From: Hexactinellida sp. DTS-2022
Lineage: Eukaryota; Porifera; Hexactinellida
DNA length: 64,000 bases
NCBI GenBank assembly: GCA_028753945.1
Contig: JAPNXP010000016.1
Span: 1,644,001 to 1,708,000, forward strand
Reading direction: 5' to 3'
This document shows positions 1 through 11,036 of this stretch, piece after piece. The notes below the pieces were generated by a model. That model had not been told where the DNA came from and ran no database searches. It worked only from the letters and a program-made list of their open reading frames with translations. The number at the start of each line of letters is the position of its first letter. Position 1 is the stretch's first letter. The position numbers and the translations under genes are program-made.

Positions 1-3000
1 GAGAATCTGAGTGGAAACGAGACTCTTGAAGCAGCTAAATAATATCTGTTCTTTCCCACAGCCATCTGGCCCCGCGAGAATAAAGTGAGGCCTCTCCTCC
101 GAGTTAAGCCAAACCTGGAATAAGTCTACGTTCTTCTGTACTTCAGAAGTCCGAATCAAAGGGAATAAGCTCTGTGAAGAGAAGTGTTCCTGCACGAAGT
201 TAAGATCGTCAGAGCCTTTGAGATCGACGTCGTAGGACTTGAGAGAGAGACTGGTTGAGTCATAGTACGCGTCACAAGGGTCGTTTGGATTCGGAGCTGC
301 TAAGCTCAACAGCTGCATTATGTCTCTGGACAGCTGTTGCCGCGCTTTTATATTCAAAATGGATCCGAACCCTCGTATCATCGCTAGCGCGAATTCTTCC
401 TTGCAGTTAACATAGAATAGATGAGATAATCCATTATACAGAATCCCGATAATGCTAGAATCGATAACGAGCCCATCCAGAGACTTGACCATCTCCAAGC
501 ACCGATAGAAATACTTGTCAACACACTCCCGTATAAAGCTCTGCTGTATTTTAGGGGCACGAGACATGTGAGTATTCAACCAGGAGTTGACCACAGCCTT
601 TATATCAATCTCCTCTTTGCTCAGAAATATCATTCCCATCCGGGATATCGTGGCTGGAGAGGCACAGCTAAGGTCGTGACTCTCGAATATAAAGTTAACA
701 TTTGGGCCGAACTGTATTCTCTCACCAGAAGGCATAGTCAGCAGCTTGTTGTCGTCCAACACAGAGTTGAGTGACTCTATCCATTCAGGGTCAATATCTC
801 CATCGCACACAATCCACGAGTTTACATCGAGAGGCTCCTGAGTCACCTTCCTGGAGTACCGCGTGATAATCCCGTCGCTCCACTCGCGCGTGTCCGGGTC
901 CATGGAGCCGAACAGACAGAGCCGCGGCATCGCCTTAGGATTAATGCAGTACAGCACTATTGACTGGGACATTAGACCCAATGCGCCTCTGAGGGACTTC
1001 CATAGGAAGCTCTTCCCAGAGCCACTAGGCCCGATTATCAACACCCCCATTCTCCTCCGGAGCTGCTCGTAGAGCTCGAAGCACTTGCGCATCTGTCTGT
1101 CCACTGCGGAGAGCCCGCTCTCCTGCAGGTGTCTCTGCAGACAGGCCTGCAGGTCCGCGTGCTGCGACTCCTCGAAAGGGACCCCCGGGAATATATCTCC
1201 GATCAGCGCGTCGAACCTCCTACAGTCCGAGTACGTCAGTTTGGAGAGAGTGTTCAGTCGGATGGCCTGCAGGATCAGCTTGAACTCAAGCGACGCGACG
1301 TCTCTCTGTCTGTCTCCGCTTAACTCCGTCCGGGCCTTCTCCAGGAGAGACCCGGCTCCCTGCAACACCGTTTTCAGAGCTCGCAGCCCCCAATCGTAGT
1401 GCTGCTGATAGGAAAGCAGCTCTTTCGCCATAGTAAAGAGTCCCACTATCTTAGTGGCTAACAGCTTAGAGCTCACAAAGCCCTCTGAGTAGAGGAGAAC
1501 CTCCGCTATCCTCTCGTTGTCAGGTTTCGACATAGCTATGGGCAGGAACAGACTCTTGAGGTTGTCAGGGAGTTTCTGTCTGCCCCCATAGCCCTTACCG
1601 GCTGGATTCAGTGTTATGAAAATGCCAGAGTTCATGTTCAGTTCTACGTCATTGTCCATCAGCCGGATAACCTTCTGCTTATCTTTAATGGCGCCTTGTA
1701 TTACGCGAATCTGCAGCGAGAGAGCCGAGAGCACCAGCTCCTTGAGGCGGTTAAACTCGTCAAAGCAACCCCAGGCTCCGCACTTCACAATCCCAATAAA
1801 TATTCTGCTCATGGACTTAACGTCGATAGCTTCGTCGCAGTTGAATACCAACACCTGTCTCCCTAGCAACCCGCCCAGAGCCTTGACTGACTCAGTCTTG
1901 CCTGTTCCCGCGGGGCCGTACGGGTTGCCTCCCATTCCGATCCACATTCCCTGCGTGAGAGTCAGATAGCACTTGTCCGTTAGGGCAGTGTGGACAAGTT
2001 TGGGGGCGTTCCCTTGGTACTCGAACGTATAGCAGAAGCTAGCATCCACCATGCTAACTGTCACTCCATGGTTCTTTTGTCCGGAATAATATCGAATCTG
2101 CTTCTGCCATTTCCAATCGTCTAAAGATCTACACACTGCATTATCCTGAAGGGATTTAACGATCTCGATGCAATGTATCGTGTCTAGGATGAGGGCTTTC
2201 CGCTTGAGCTCCATCACTCTGAGGGCGGGGCTGTGTCCGGGAGAGATCTTGTTCTCGGCGTAGTGCTTAAGCTGCACCTCGAGTTCTATGAGAATCTCGG
2301 AGAGCCTCCCGCTGGGAATAGCCTGCTCGCACCGAGTAGTGAATTGTATCACTTCTGTCAAGCACAGCACCTGGGAAGGAATGCTGTCGTGACTGGAGTT
2401 AACTTGGAGAGAGTGCTTGGTTCCAACTAAACATTTATTTAGAATGTTATCCAATGTCCTCTTCATTTCTCCAGTCAGCCTGCTTAACCAGTCCTCTAGA
2501 ACAGTGGTTATCTGCAGCTGTTTGGATAGAGGCACTATCTCTCCGTCTAGGCTGTTGATCGACTGAATATACTCCTCGGATTCTGTAAATGTAACGGTGT
2601 TAATCCCAGCGAATAGCTTGGGCAGGTGGGACTGTATCACATTCACATTGGTAGCCTGACCGAGTATCTCGAGAAGATCTTCGTCTCCAATGAAATAAAA
2701 GCGAGGAAAAGAATTCCGCTTTTCCTCCAAATATTCAACCAAAGCCCGCTGGCACCTGTTGAGTTGCTCTAGACATCCGTCCAGCGTATTCAGGAAGCCC
2801 TGTCTCTTCAGCAGCGAGAATAGGAGAGGGTCATGGTTAGCATCTTTAAGAACATTCTTAAAGATGGCGTCCACCTGTCGGAAACGCTCCTTTTCCCGCG
2901 GGAAAGACTCGCTACCGAACACTGGCTCCAGGTACATCCACTTCCGCTGTATCTGGTTGAGTCTCTGCAGGTACAAATCTATGTTGAGTAGTTTCTCCTC

Positions 3001-6000
3001 CCAAAGCATAGATTTCTCTTTGAAAGAAGAAAAGTAGTTTGAATCCTTCAAAGACTGAAGCAAACAGAGATTGTCAGACACCTGGTTAACAGTCTCCCTC
3101 CACTCCTTGATTATCCGCACTTCCTCTCTGTTGGTGCCTACATAGGTAGCGAAGCTCAGCGCGGCAGAGAAACTCCAGATTTCTAACTCCTTCAACGCGT
3201 CTCTAATAGTAACTTCTCCCACCGCCCTCACACTCAGCTCCTTGAGAGAGTGTATATTGGCTGTTACAGTCGGCGCTGCGCTTATAAACGCACGGAACTC
3301 TAGCTTTTCTAGAGAAACTCCTTTCTTGAATCCGATAATCTTAAACAGCTCCAGCCAGTGGTCAGAGGTGAAGCCTTCTCCCTTGAGGAACTTGAGAATA
3401 GGAAGAATGTCCTTGTAACTCTCCATCTCTTGAAGGAGTTTCTTCACAATATAATTACTATCTCCAAACTTCCTTAGCTTATCGTCCCAGGAAGATAGGA
3501 ACTCCTCAAACTCGTACGTTTTGTACCGGAATGTAATCCACTCTTCAGAGAGTATCCTCTCCAGCCCCTGGTCGAACTCCCGCCACATTTCCCACATTCC
3601 TTCCACCCTATTGATGTCCTCCTGCGCTTCTGTCAGCGCAGAGAACGCGGGGACCGGAAGCGAGAAGTGCTTGCACTCAGATTCAATGTCTGCGATGCTC
3701 TCGAGCAGCTCGGTTAGTTCCTGTCTCCGCTCTTTCAGACAGTTCAGAGCCTCGGGCCCCTTCTCAGACACGGAGCCGATCAAACCGAGATTATCTTCGT
3801 CCGGCCTAACCTGCTGCCATTTGCTGCAGAAGTTATTCACCTTAATTGAGACCTGAGCGAGCTTTTCATTAGTCCGGTCCTTCATTACCTCGAACTGTTC
3901 GCTGATCATTATTTCCTGAGACTCGATGAGTCCTTCTAGCTTGCACCATCTGGCGTTAACATCCGCGAGCTGCTGCTGCACCATTTCGCAGGTGGCGTCG
4001 GTTCTCTCGGTCCCGCCCACGAGTCTGAGCAACTTGCTTCTGCCCTGCAGCTCGGCCAGCAGCGGCTGCAGCTCGCTGCGCTTACGAATCAGATCCTTCT
4101 GTATTGAGTACGCGTTGGCTATCTCCTCTATCGACTGGGGCTGCACGCTCAGCTTCAGCTCAGTGTCGGACATGAACGTCTTGACTGTTTGGAGTCTGTC
4201 CCTGAGACTGGTCTGCAGAGCAGCCAGGAGAGAGTCGAACGCGCTCTGGAATAGCTTCTCGATAGCCGCCTTGGCGGGGATAGCAGATACGGAAATGCAG
4301 TCCACGCGCACTGAGTTAGGCATCCTGCCGGCCTCGTAGCCCTTAACCTTGATGAGTTTAAAACACTTCTCAAAGGAAGCGACACTCTGGCAATAGTTAT
4401 CTAGCAATTCCTGGAAGTTAACTGCTGCAAATACTATCCATGGTTGGTAGTGAGATAAGACCATGCGCAAGCGCTGAAGTAGCTTTTCAGTCTCAATGTA
4501 AATGTTAGAAAAGTGCGATGAATTTCGTTCTATAATCTGCGAGAATAACTTCCCGGAAATATTATCAGTTTTCCCGACTCCCCTAAAGTTCCTCGGAATA
4601 TTCAGAAACTTTTTAAGCTCGCGGAAGTACTTGGCTCTCACCTCTTCAAACGGAGGTCTGAAATGGAGCTCGCAGTTCCTGTACACAATGTCGATCTTAA
4701 TCTCAGGCAGAGAGTCCTGCAGACTGTGTATCCCGTGCGTGTACCAGTACTCCAGTGTCTTGTACAGCTGGTGGTCCCAGTGGATGTGCCACGCCCTGAT
4801 GTGAGACGGATCGTAGTTGTTCTCGACCTCTACTCGGATAAGCAGCTCCCGAATATCTGATAGGTACTTCCTCCATTTGGAATGGAACTTTAGCAAATCG
4901 ATTTCATAGAGTTCTTCAATAAATGTGTTCAGGAGCGAATGGGAGTTGCGGAGTCTGCGGTTCTCAGAGGAGAAGGCTTCAGTTGCCTTTTGTAGCTTTC
5001 CTATGTAGGCCTGTAGCTCCTTGGGAGCGTCCCAGTTAACTTTGATTTTCCCGTCCGACCAGTCGCTGCCGCCGCCCAGGTTAGGGTTCCGCAGGAGAGA
5101 CTCAATGGCTCGCGAGGAGGCGATGAGCAGGGGCTGCTGACTGGGGATTATCTGGAGGTGAATCGTGTTGTAGAACTGCGCAATCTGCTTCAGTAGAACC
5201 CCGAACTGCAGGTACTTGTCAGCTGTGGAGGTGACGCGGAGAATATTGGTGGGAACCAGGAACCCGAAAGCAGAGATGTTCCTCACTTCTCTCAACAGCT
5301 GAATCAGTCTGTCGTGGTAGAATACAATCAGCTGACCGTTCTTTGAATCCAACTGCAGAATAGACTGATTGGAATTCGAACTGAAAGGGGAATCAGGATC
5401 ATCGATCATGGCGCTAATCTCCCTACACCAGGAGTCGAAATGCTCCTTCTGAACACTCGACACGTTGTCCTTAAGAGCCAAGAGACTGTTCTTAAACTCC
5501 TTGAAGCTAGTTAGGTCGTTAAGGTGCACTTCGCTAGTTTTAACGAGGAAGTTAATCTTCGATAGAATCTGAGCTAAACTCACAATCGAGTTTACAATGA
5601 TTGGTAAGTTCTTTCCTGTAACAGAGATATCCACGGAAGGATCTTGTTCTGTAGAAAATATCTTTTTTTTCTCAAAGTCCTGTCTGAGAGTGTTCACATA
5701 GTTGATGAGCTGTCCTAGCAGAGTCTCTCTCTCGTTGGAGAGATGCGTCTTTATAACAGGCCTCTGTAGCAACTCATTGTACCGATGGAATTCTCTCAAG
5801 AGCTGCAAAGGCATCACTTGTAGCCGTCTAAACTTAGCTGCTAGTTTGTCGGCTAGTATTATCTCAGAGGGCTTCATCCTAGCATGGAAGTGCGCGACCG
5901 CAGACAGCCACAGGGGCTCCGTGTACGGGTTCGGCTGCAGGGGGGAGAGACCGGAGAAGGACTGGAAAGCGGACAGGAGCTCGCTCTCGCTGGCCTCGTC

Positions 6001-7077
6001 CCTGGTCAGCATCTCCTGTGCCTGTTCGTGCAGATTGCGGAACTTGAGCAGCTCCTCCAGACGCGACAGGAAGTGCTCCATGGTCTCGCTTGTGAGCACG
6101 GGCCCCTGCCACGGGTGCGAGAGGGACTTCCGCCAAATGTGTCCGGTGAACAGCTCGCAGTTCTCGAGCCAGTTCTCGCATATTTGAATCGCAATAAGAA
6201 GCGAGGGTTTGACAGTAGATATATCAGAGAACCAGAGCCCTAGAGTAGTCAGCTTGTGCTGCATGGTATACAGGAGAGAGGAAGTGCACACTTCGATCAG
6301 CTTACACATTCTAGCCTCGGGGTACGGATACTGGAACTCGCTTATCTTCCAAATCTCGTCGAGGGAATAGAACATCCCACTCAAGCAGTCAGACACCTGA
6401 GAGAACATTTGGTGCGGGAAAGAATTGAACTCTTTTACAATCGGAGCTAGTGCTTCCTCGAAAGCGTGTGCTCGCTCTCGCATATCAAAGGACTTGGATT
6501 CTCTAGAAATGTTCTCCCAGTAGCGCAGCTCGTCGTGAGGAGAGAAGACTCTCGACAGAAGTTCCCTGCTCTCCTCTGTGTCGTACAGAGTGCTGTCGCT
6601 GGTGAGCTCCAGATAGCTGGTCTCCTGCTTAACCAGCGAATAGGCCAATCCCGCCTCCACCTCCACCAACAGGTTGAGGAGCTTCGGGTCGAGAGGCGCC
6701 TGCTGACCGGATTCCAGCAGAATTGGGAGATATAGCTTCTTTATCTTCTGATACAAAGAATCGATCGGAGACTGTAATATAGTCGTTATCATGACTTGAG
6801 TATCCATGGTTTCATCAGATAATCTTACGGGCTGACGTTTTATAAAGATAACCATCTTCTCGTATCTCTGCGATGTATCCAGTTTGTTACACGCGTGTAG
6901 TAGGGTGACGCCATCACTCGACTCGAGTGCGACGATATATAGAGAGGTGTTACTGTCGTCAAGAAATAAATTAATCTCAGTTCCATCCGAAATATGGGAA
7001 ATAAAAAATTCTTGTAATTCGCTGCCAAAATAAAGTTGGATAGTTGGGACAAAGAACTTTTTTCGAGAATCATTCAT
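1..7077 (-). CDS. DYNC2H1: Cytoplasmic dynein-2 heavy chain, N-terminal 2359 codons (runs off the window)
   Basis: Motor subunit of the retrograde intraflagellar-transport dynein in cilia. Reading the minus strand from the ATG at 7077-7075 I find one continuous frame to base 1, with no intron and no stop. The first ~1400 residues are the tail (DHC_N1 type), followed by the linker. AAA1 has the P-loop GPAGTGKTESVKALGG (about residue 1721) and CGAWGCFDEFNRL. AAA2 has GPSGSGKS (about 2015) and AAA3 has GPDGCGKE (about 2334). The AAA1 wording (LGGLLGRQVLVFNCDE, GKGYGGRQKLPDNLK) is that of the dynein-2 class rather than axonemal or cytoplasmic dynein-1 chains. Family members are about 4300 aa, so roughly 1950 residues lie outside the window. 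A second ATG frame starting at 7073 is only a shadow. The coding DNA is clearly richer in GC than its flanks. Confidence 0.95.
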   Translation of the reverse strand, partial: MNDSRKKFFVPTIQLYFGSELQEFFISHISDGTEINLFLDDSNTSLYIVALESSDGVTLLHACNKLDTSQRYEKMVIFIKRQPVRLSDETMDTQVMITTILQSPIDSLYQKIKKLYLPILLESGQQAPLDPKLLNLLVEVEAGLAYSLVKQETSYLELTSDSTLYDTEESRELLSRVFSPHDELRYWENISRESKSFDMRERAHAFEEALAPIVKEFNSFPHQMFSQVSDCLSGMFYSLDEIWKISEFQYPYPEARMCKLIEVCTSSLLYTMQHKLTTLGLWFSDISTVKPSLLIAIQICENWLENCELFTGHIWRKSLSHPWQGPVLTSETMEHFLSRLEELLKFRNLHEQAQEMLTRDEASESELLSAFQSFSGLSPLQPNPYTEPLWLSAVAHFHARMKPSEIILADKLAAKFRRLQVMPLQLLREFHRYNELLQRPVIKTHLSNERETLLGQLINYVNTLRQDFEKKKIFSTEQDPSVDISVTGKNLPIIVNSIVSLAQILSKINFLVKTSEVHLNDLTSFKEFKNSLLALKDNVSSVQKEHFDSWCREISAMIDDPDSPFSSNSNQSILQLDSKNGQLIVFYHDRLIQLLREVRNISAFGFLVPTNILRVTSTADKYLQFGVLLKQIAQFYNTIHLQIIPSQQPLLIASSRAIESLLRNPNLGGGSDWSDGKIKVNWDAPKELQAYIGKLQKATEAFSSENRRLRNSHSLLNTFIEELYEIDLLKFHSKWRKYLSDIRELLIRVEVENNYDPSHIRAWHIHWDHQLYKTLEYWYTHGIHSLQDSLPEIKIDIVYRNCELHFRPPFEEVRAKYFRELKKFLNIPRNFRGVGKTDNISGKLFSQIIERNSSHFSNIYIETEKLLQRLRMVLSHYQPWIVFAAVNFQELLDNYCQSVASFEKCFKLIKVKGYEAGRMPNSVRVDCISVSAIPAKAAIEKLFQSAFDSLLAALQTSLRDRLQTVKTFMSDTELKLSVQPQSIEEIANAYSIQKDLIRKRSELQPLLAELQGRSKLLRLVGGTERTDATCEMVQQQLADVNARWCKLEGLIESQEIMISEQFEVMKDRTNEKLAQVSIKVNNFCSKWQQVRPDEDNLGLIGSVSEKGPEALNCLKERRQELTELLESIADIESECKHFSLPVPAFSALTEAQEDINRVEGMWEMWREFDQGLERILSEEWITFRYKTYEFEEFLSSWDDKLRKFGDSNYIVKKLLQEMESYKDILPILKFLKGEGFTSDHWLELFKIIGFKKGVSLEKLEFRAFISAAPTVTANIHSLKELSVRAVGEVTIRDALKELEIWSFSAALSFATYVGTNREEVRIIKEWRETVNQVSDNLCLLQSLKDSNYFSSFKEKSMLWEEKLLNIDLYLQRLNQIQRKWMYLEPVFGSESFPREKERFRQVDAIFKNVLKDANHDPLLFSLLKRQGFLNTLDGCLEQLNRCQRALVEYLEEKRNSFPRFYFIGDEDLLEILGQATNVNVIQSHLPKLFAGINTVTFTESEEYIQSINSLDGEIVPLSKQLQITTVLEDWLSRLTGEMKRTLDNILNKCLVGTKHSLQVNSSHDSIPSQVLCLTEVIQFTTRCEQAIPSGRLSEILIELEVQLKHYAENKISPGHSPALRVMELKRKALILDTIHCIEIVKSLQDNAVCRSLDDWKWQKQIRYYSGQKNHGVTVSMVDASFCYTFEYQGNAPKLVHTALTDKCYLTLTQGMWIGMGGNPYGPAGTGKTESVKALGGLLGRQVLVFNCDEAIDVKSMSRIFIGIVKCGAWGCFDEFNRLKELVLSALSLQIRVIQGAIKDKQKVIRLMDNDVELNMNSGIFITLNPAGKGYGGRQKLPDNLKSLFLPIAMSKPDNERIAEVLLYSEGFVSSKLLATKIVGLFTMAKELLSYQQHYDWGLRALKTVLQGAGSLLEKARTELSGDRQRDVASLEFKLILQAIRLNTLSKLTYSDCRRFDALIGDIFPGVPFEESQHADLQACLQRHLQESGLSAVDRQMRKCFELYEQLRRRMGVLIIGPSGSGKSFLWKSLRGALGLMSQSIVLYCINPKAMPRLCLFGSMDPDTREWSDGIITRYSRKVTQEPLDVNSWIVCDGDIDPEWIESLNSVLDDNKLLTMPSGERIQFGPNVNFIFESHDLSCASPATISRMGMIFLSKEEIDIKAVVNSWLNTHMSRAPKIQQSFIRECVDKYFYRCLEMVKSLDGLVIDSSIIGILYNGLSHLFYVNCKEEFALAMIRGFGSILNIKARQQLSRDIMQLLSLAAPNPNDPCDAYYDSTSLSLKSYDVDLKGSDDLNFVQEHFSSQSLFPLIRTSEVQKNVDLFQVWLNSEERPHFILAGPDGCGKEQILFSCFKSLVSTQIL

Positions 7078-7926
7078 CTTTAAACTAATAAAGAAATACA
7101 AATAGTCTCAGTTGTGGATTTTGGGATAATTGCATAAGAAATAACTTCTAACGGAAGCTACAAGAAATTCATAATTAATTAAGGGGTGAGTCCGGAAAGG
7201 GTCACTTCTACCAAAACTACTAAACATTAAGACTTGAAATTTTCTGTGTTTATTCGCACAGTAGGGAAACAGCAACAAGTGCAATAAAACATAACATAAC
7301 TAACTACTCAGTAATTTGTTTATAATTTTTCACATTATAGTATGCTATCATTGCTATGACAAGTGTACGAAAAATAATATTTTTTCTTTATTAGTGTTTT
7401 GTGTCTAAATAGCTCATTTGACAGTTAATATATAAAACGTACTCACTAATGATCAATAAATTTCAAAATATTGTGTGAATTTCTATAATAGGTTTAGGAA
7501 CCTTTAATAATTATTCATTTTGGAGTTATCAATGTTTTGTCCTTCTAACTCGCATTTAAATAATTAGTGTCTTTTTCATTATTAGGGCCCGCGTAATAAT
7601 TGTTAATGGATAAAAATGCATATTTTATGACAGTACACCAGAGAGTAACAATTATCATAAATAGTTAACAATTACTAGGTTAGAAATTAATTCGTGGAGG
7701 ATTTAGAAGCTAGGGTTCGGCATTCTTAGTACAAAAAACTGGTTCAAAACCACTGGACGAAGGGTGGGGACCAGGGGGCTTTATCCCCAGCGTAAAGCGC
7801 TAGCGTAGTCTATACTAATCTATTAAAACGCAAAATAAACCTAGAGACTAGGTTCTAACGGGTATAATTAGTAGCGGAACAAACATTATCAGCAAATAAT
7901 TATAATTTACACTAACAATATACGTA
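7078..7926. other. Upstream region of the dynein gene, no gene seen
   Basis: AT-rich DNA 5' of the dynein start, expected to hold its promoter. I see no convincing TATA box, exon or clear terminal repeats here. Confidence 0.5.
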
Positions 7927-8111
7927 CAGTCGACTCCGCTTAATAGAACCACCAGTTAATAGATTTCACTTCTTAATCGGGTCAAAATTTAACAGAATTT
8001 ATATGATGGAATTACATTTTTGCTTTAAAATATTTTCAGTCAATAGATTTCTCCGCTTAATCGGGTCAAACGACCTGGTCCCGAGGTTACTCTATTAAGC
8101 GGAGTTGACTG
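7927..8111. mobile_element. pogo/Tc1-type MITE with TA duplication
   Basis: Terminal inverted repeats CAGTCGACTCCGCTTAATAG at the left and its near-complement at the right are flanked by TA on both sides (7925-7926, 8112-8113). An internal block (CTTAATCGGGTCAAA) occurs twice. A left-half relative lies at 63571. It is non-coding and 185 bp. Confidence 0.85.
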
Positions 8112-9067
8112 TATGCAAAAAAACGTTCATTGCTACAATAAATCTTCCTACAGTATTAACAAGTAAAATTCTGCAATACAGTAAATTCAATGGTTATCAA
8201 TCAGTATTAGGAACTACCAACTTTACTCGTGTACAAATCTAAAATTAGATTAATACCTACTTAGTGATACAACACGACTCATTCCCAAAGTAATGGCTTT
8301 TATGATAATTTTTAAACTATTATTAAAACTATTATTTGATTTTTCCCTGCCAAATAATAGTTTTACCACTTTGCTACGTCGCCATAATTTTATTTAGGGA
8401 GATGTATCAACAGGTTTTAGATTGCGCTGGTTTTCCAAATTTCCCTTGGATTCAATTAATTAATTAGCTCTAATATACTTTTATTATTACATTTATTACG
8501 GTCACTTTTAGAAAACAATTTAAGTATTCCGCCGAAACCCTATCTATGCCGAAAGACTTATTTGGTAACAGATTTCATTATTTAATTCAAACATTCAAGC
8601 AAAATACATGTTATAATAATTATGGAATAGGGCGTCTAAATAATCTGGGATTATAGTATTGGGTGATTGGGCAAGGAGAATGGAATCCTTGTCACTTGTT
8701 CCATTGGTGGTGACATTAAGGTTGGCCTAAATATTTCTGCAGAAGCGAAAGCTTACTTATAGAGAGCTGCTTATCGGGTAATAAATTGTGTAGCATCTCT
8801 CTACGCGTCTCGAGCAATCAGTGGAGTACCTGTCTTCATCTGCCGAGGAATCGATGGAGCGCCTGTTTTCGCGTTTGGAGAAATCGATGGTAGACCTTTT
8901 ATTTATTGATCTTTTGAATTTCTTTATTAAATCATGCCTACCAAGCTTCATTAAGACGCTCTGCAATTTTGTTACTTTTTGTAGATTCTGGATTTCCTAA
9001 AATTATTATAATATTCTTTAAATATGATATCAAATAATTTTTTACAGTTTAATTTTGTTAGTTAAAC
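8112..9067. other. AT-rich intergenic DNA, no gene supported
   Basis: It contains an imperfect inverted repeat around 8310-8350 (TAATAGTTT and complement). A 69-codon minus-strand frame at 8757-8966 is serine/arginine-rich but has no recognisable domain. Confidence 0.4.
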
Positions 9068-10059
9068 CATGGCCTACTATATTATACGGCTAGATAAGTC
9101 AAGTAGTTGCTCATTTCATTTCCAGGTCAGTGTTTACTTTCTAATTGCTCGTAAAATGAATTACCTATCGGCTATTGTCATGGAATAAACTAAACTTAGG
9201 TTTTCAAATACGCTAGAAACATCTAAATACTTTTGAGAACGATTTCACATCGGATTTAACCACAATGACGTAATCAAATATACATATCCATATATGGAAA
9301 TTATGACTCTATACTATTCAAAAAAATCATAAAATTAGAAAATGAGTATTTTATGATTTCAGTATCCATTTGGCATGTTGTCAATTGTCCATAGCATTTG
9401 TGATCTGTCCAAATATATTGTGGTAAATTTAATAGTACATGAGGAAGGAAGCAGATCAGTGAAACCCGTCGTAAAGATCAGGTTTCCGCATTTAAATCGA
9501 ACAAACGCCCGAAAACTTAACTATGTACCTTCTCCCATTACTTATAATCCTTGTATTTCTTGTTGCAAATAGACAAAATAAAAATACTCATTTTCTAATT
9601 TTATGATTTTTTGAATAGTATAGAGTCATAATTTCCATATATGGATATGGATATTTGATTACGTCATTGTGGTTAAATCCGATGTGAAATCATTCTCAAA
9701 AGTATTTTAGATGTTTCTAGAGTGTATTTGAAAAGAGATATCTTATATGTAGACCGTCTAGAAATAGACCAGGTTTTATTCCCTATACATTAGTATTACC
9801 CATAAAAAGCAGGGCAAGTGGTCTACAGAATTTATAGACGGTCTACAAATTTTTGGCTTATTTGTATGGGCTTTTATAGACCGTCTATTTCTAGACGGTC
9901 TACATATAAGGATGCTCATTTCAAAACCTAAGTTTAGTATATTCCATGACAATAGCCAATAGGTAATTCATTTTACGAGCAATTAGAAAGTAAACACTGG
10001 CCTGGAAATGAAATGAGCAAATACTTGACTTATCTAGCCTTATAATATAGTAGGCCATG
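9068..10059. mobile_element. Foldback element of the CATGG (P-like) TIR family
   Basis: The left arm (9068 to about 9360), starting CATGGCCTACTATATTATAC, is repeated in inverse at about 9575-10059. The two arms are several hundred bases long. The flanking 8-mers do not match, so no target duplication is visible. The centre (9375-9572) has a 65-codon open frame with no known domain. Single arms of the same family lie at 24268 and 28676, and a related complete element is at 25670-26444. Confidence 0.75.
9749..9903. mobile_element. Nested MITE inside the right arm of the foldback element
   Basis: Inverted ends GTAGACCGTCTAGAAATAGA and complement flank about 110 bp. ATAT is present on both sides. 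The right arm of the host element is interrupted here compared with its left arm, so this is an insertion younger than the host. Confidence 0.75.
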
Positions 10060-10079
10060 GTGTCCCATATGTTGCAGAT

Positions 10080-10385
10080 TGAATAAACTTTCAATTTATC
10101 AATTGATCCTTATGCCACGTAACACCTCTACAAATGAGTCTTCACATCTTGAGGTGATGATGACATCGTCAAAAATGTGTCTTTACAATTTTGTAAATTA
10201 TACACTTCGAATGGGTTGGTAGGAGTTGGGTGAACGCCCAACACGCAAAAAAAAATGCTGACTCATCACCTATTATATTCTACTGAACTTGAATATCTCT
10301 AAAATGAGGTGAGCTAAATGGAAAGTCTGAAACACTTTTCTGAAATTATTTAACACCTTCATAGTGATTATGACATGGCGAAAAA
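10080..10385. repeat. Dispersed repeat family with central hairpin (GTTGGGTG-type), copy 1
   Basis: A recurrent module of about 300-400 bp with blocks such as CCTTATGCCACGTAACACC, GAGGTGATGATGACATCG and the hairpin around CCCAACACGC. Other copies are near 24120-24267, 29585-29800, 45253-45590, 60880-61225 and 63350-63560. It is often joined to the ATCCAAAATTGCAGC hairpin MITE. No coding capacity and no class assigned. Confidence 0.7.
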
Positions 10386-10513
10386 AAAATCCAAAATTGC
10401 AGCTTTGCCGACAGCATTTTCTTTGGAGGCACTATCAATTACCCAACCGGTAGACTCCAAAAGATAGCGCCATCAAAGGTAAATGCGTCGGCACAGCTGC
10501 AATTTTTGATTTT
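10386..10513. mobile_element. Hairpin MITE, ATCCAAAATTGCAGC family
   Basis: An almost fully palindromic 130-bp unit. Its arms carry ATCCAAAATTGCAGC, GCCGACAGCAT and a (T/G)GGCACTAT block. Relatives are at 10657, 19745, 36355, 45121, 60586 and 61234. Confidence 0.7.
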
Positions 10514-10656
10514 TAAATTAATTCTTAATGAATGAATGGCATTAAACTCAAGATGGTTTATGATAGAAACAAACTTGAAATTTATCTACCGTTCCTTGTG
10601 GCCTCGGACCAATTAACAAATGGTTCTTCACACCATGAGGCGTTCATTTCATGGCG

Positions 10657-10780
10657 AAAAAATCCAAAATTGGAGCTGTGCCGACAGCATGTTCCTTTGG
10701 AGGCACTATCAATAAACCACCAACAAAATATAGTGCCACCAAAGGAGCATGTGTCGGCACAGCTGCAATTTCGGATTTTC
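10657..10780. mobile_element. Hairpin MITE, second copy of the same family
   Basis: Arms with AAAATCCAAAATTGGAGCTG and complement enclose a short centre (ATCAATAAACCACCAAC). Same family as 10386-10513. Confidence 0.75.
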
Positions 10781-10929
10781 TTTCTCCGTAGACGGTGCCC
10801 TGGCCAGAGCTTTATAGTAGATGCTCCTTTGGTGGCACTATATTTTATATTTTACACTCTAAGTTACTTCTCGAATTTATTCTCACAAAGCAAAAATTAA
10901 ATTATATTTATTTGTTTATGATTATAAAT

Positions 10930-11036
10930 GCTGTTTTTATTCCTCAATCACTTTAATATAATCCGGACAAACAAATAAACAAACAAACAAACAAAAACAA
11001 AAATCGAGTTTTAATGATATAAATTTATTGTAAATA
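10930..11036 (-). repeat. Fragment with the TTTGTCC-type 5' end motif, plus CAAA microsatellite
   Basis: Read on the minus strand it carries a TTAAAAC-like start, a (GTTT)n run and TTTGTCCGGATTATATTAAA. This resembles the left end of the Helitron-like family described at 15178. Confidence 0.4.

Noticed and set aside
5879-6194. GC-rich overlapping frames of 60-160 codons on both strands within 1-7077
   Set aside because: They are shadows of the continuous dynein frame and have no domains of their own.
6840-7073. 77-codon minus-strand frame starting four bases after the dynein ATG
   Set aside because: It stops after 77 codons, while the frame starting at 7077 runs on through the tail and AAA modules.
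8757-8966. Possible small Ser/Arg-rich protein
   Set aside because: No start context, domain, splice signal or paralog; composition fits chance.
9375-9572. 65-codon frame in the centre of the foldback element
   Set aside because: No match to any transposase motif I know; left as part of the element.
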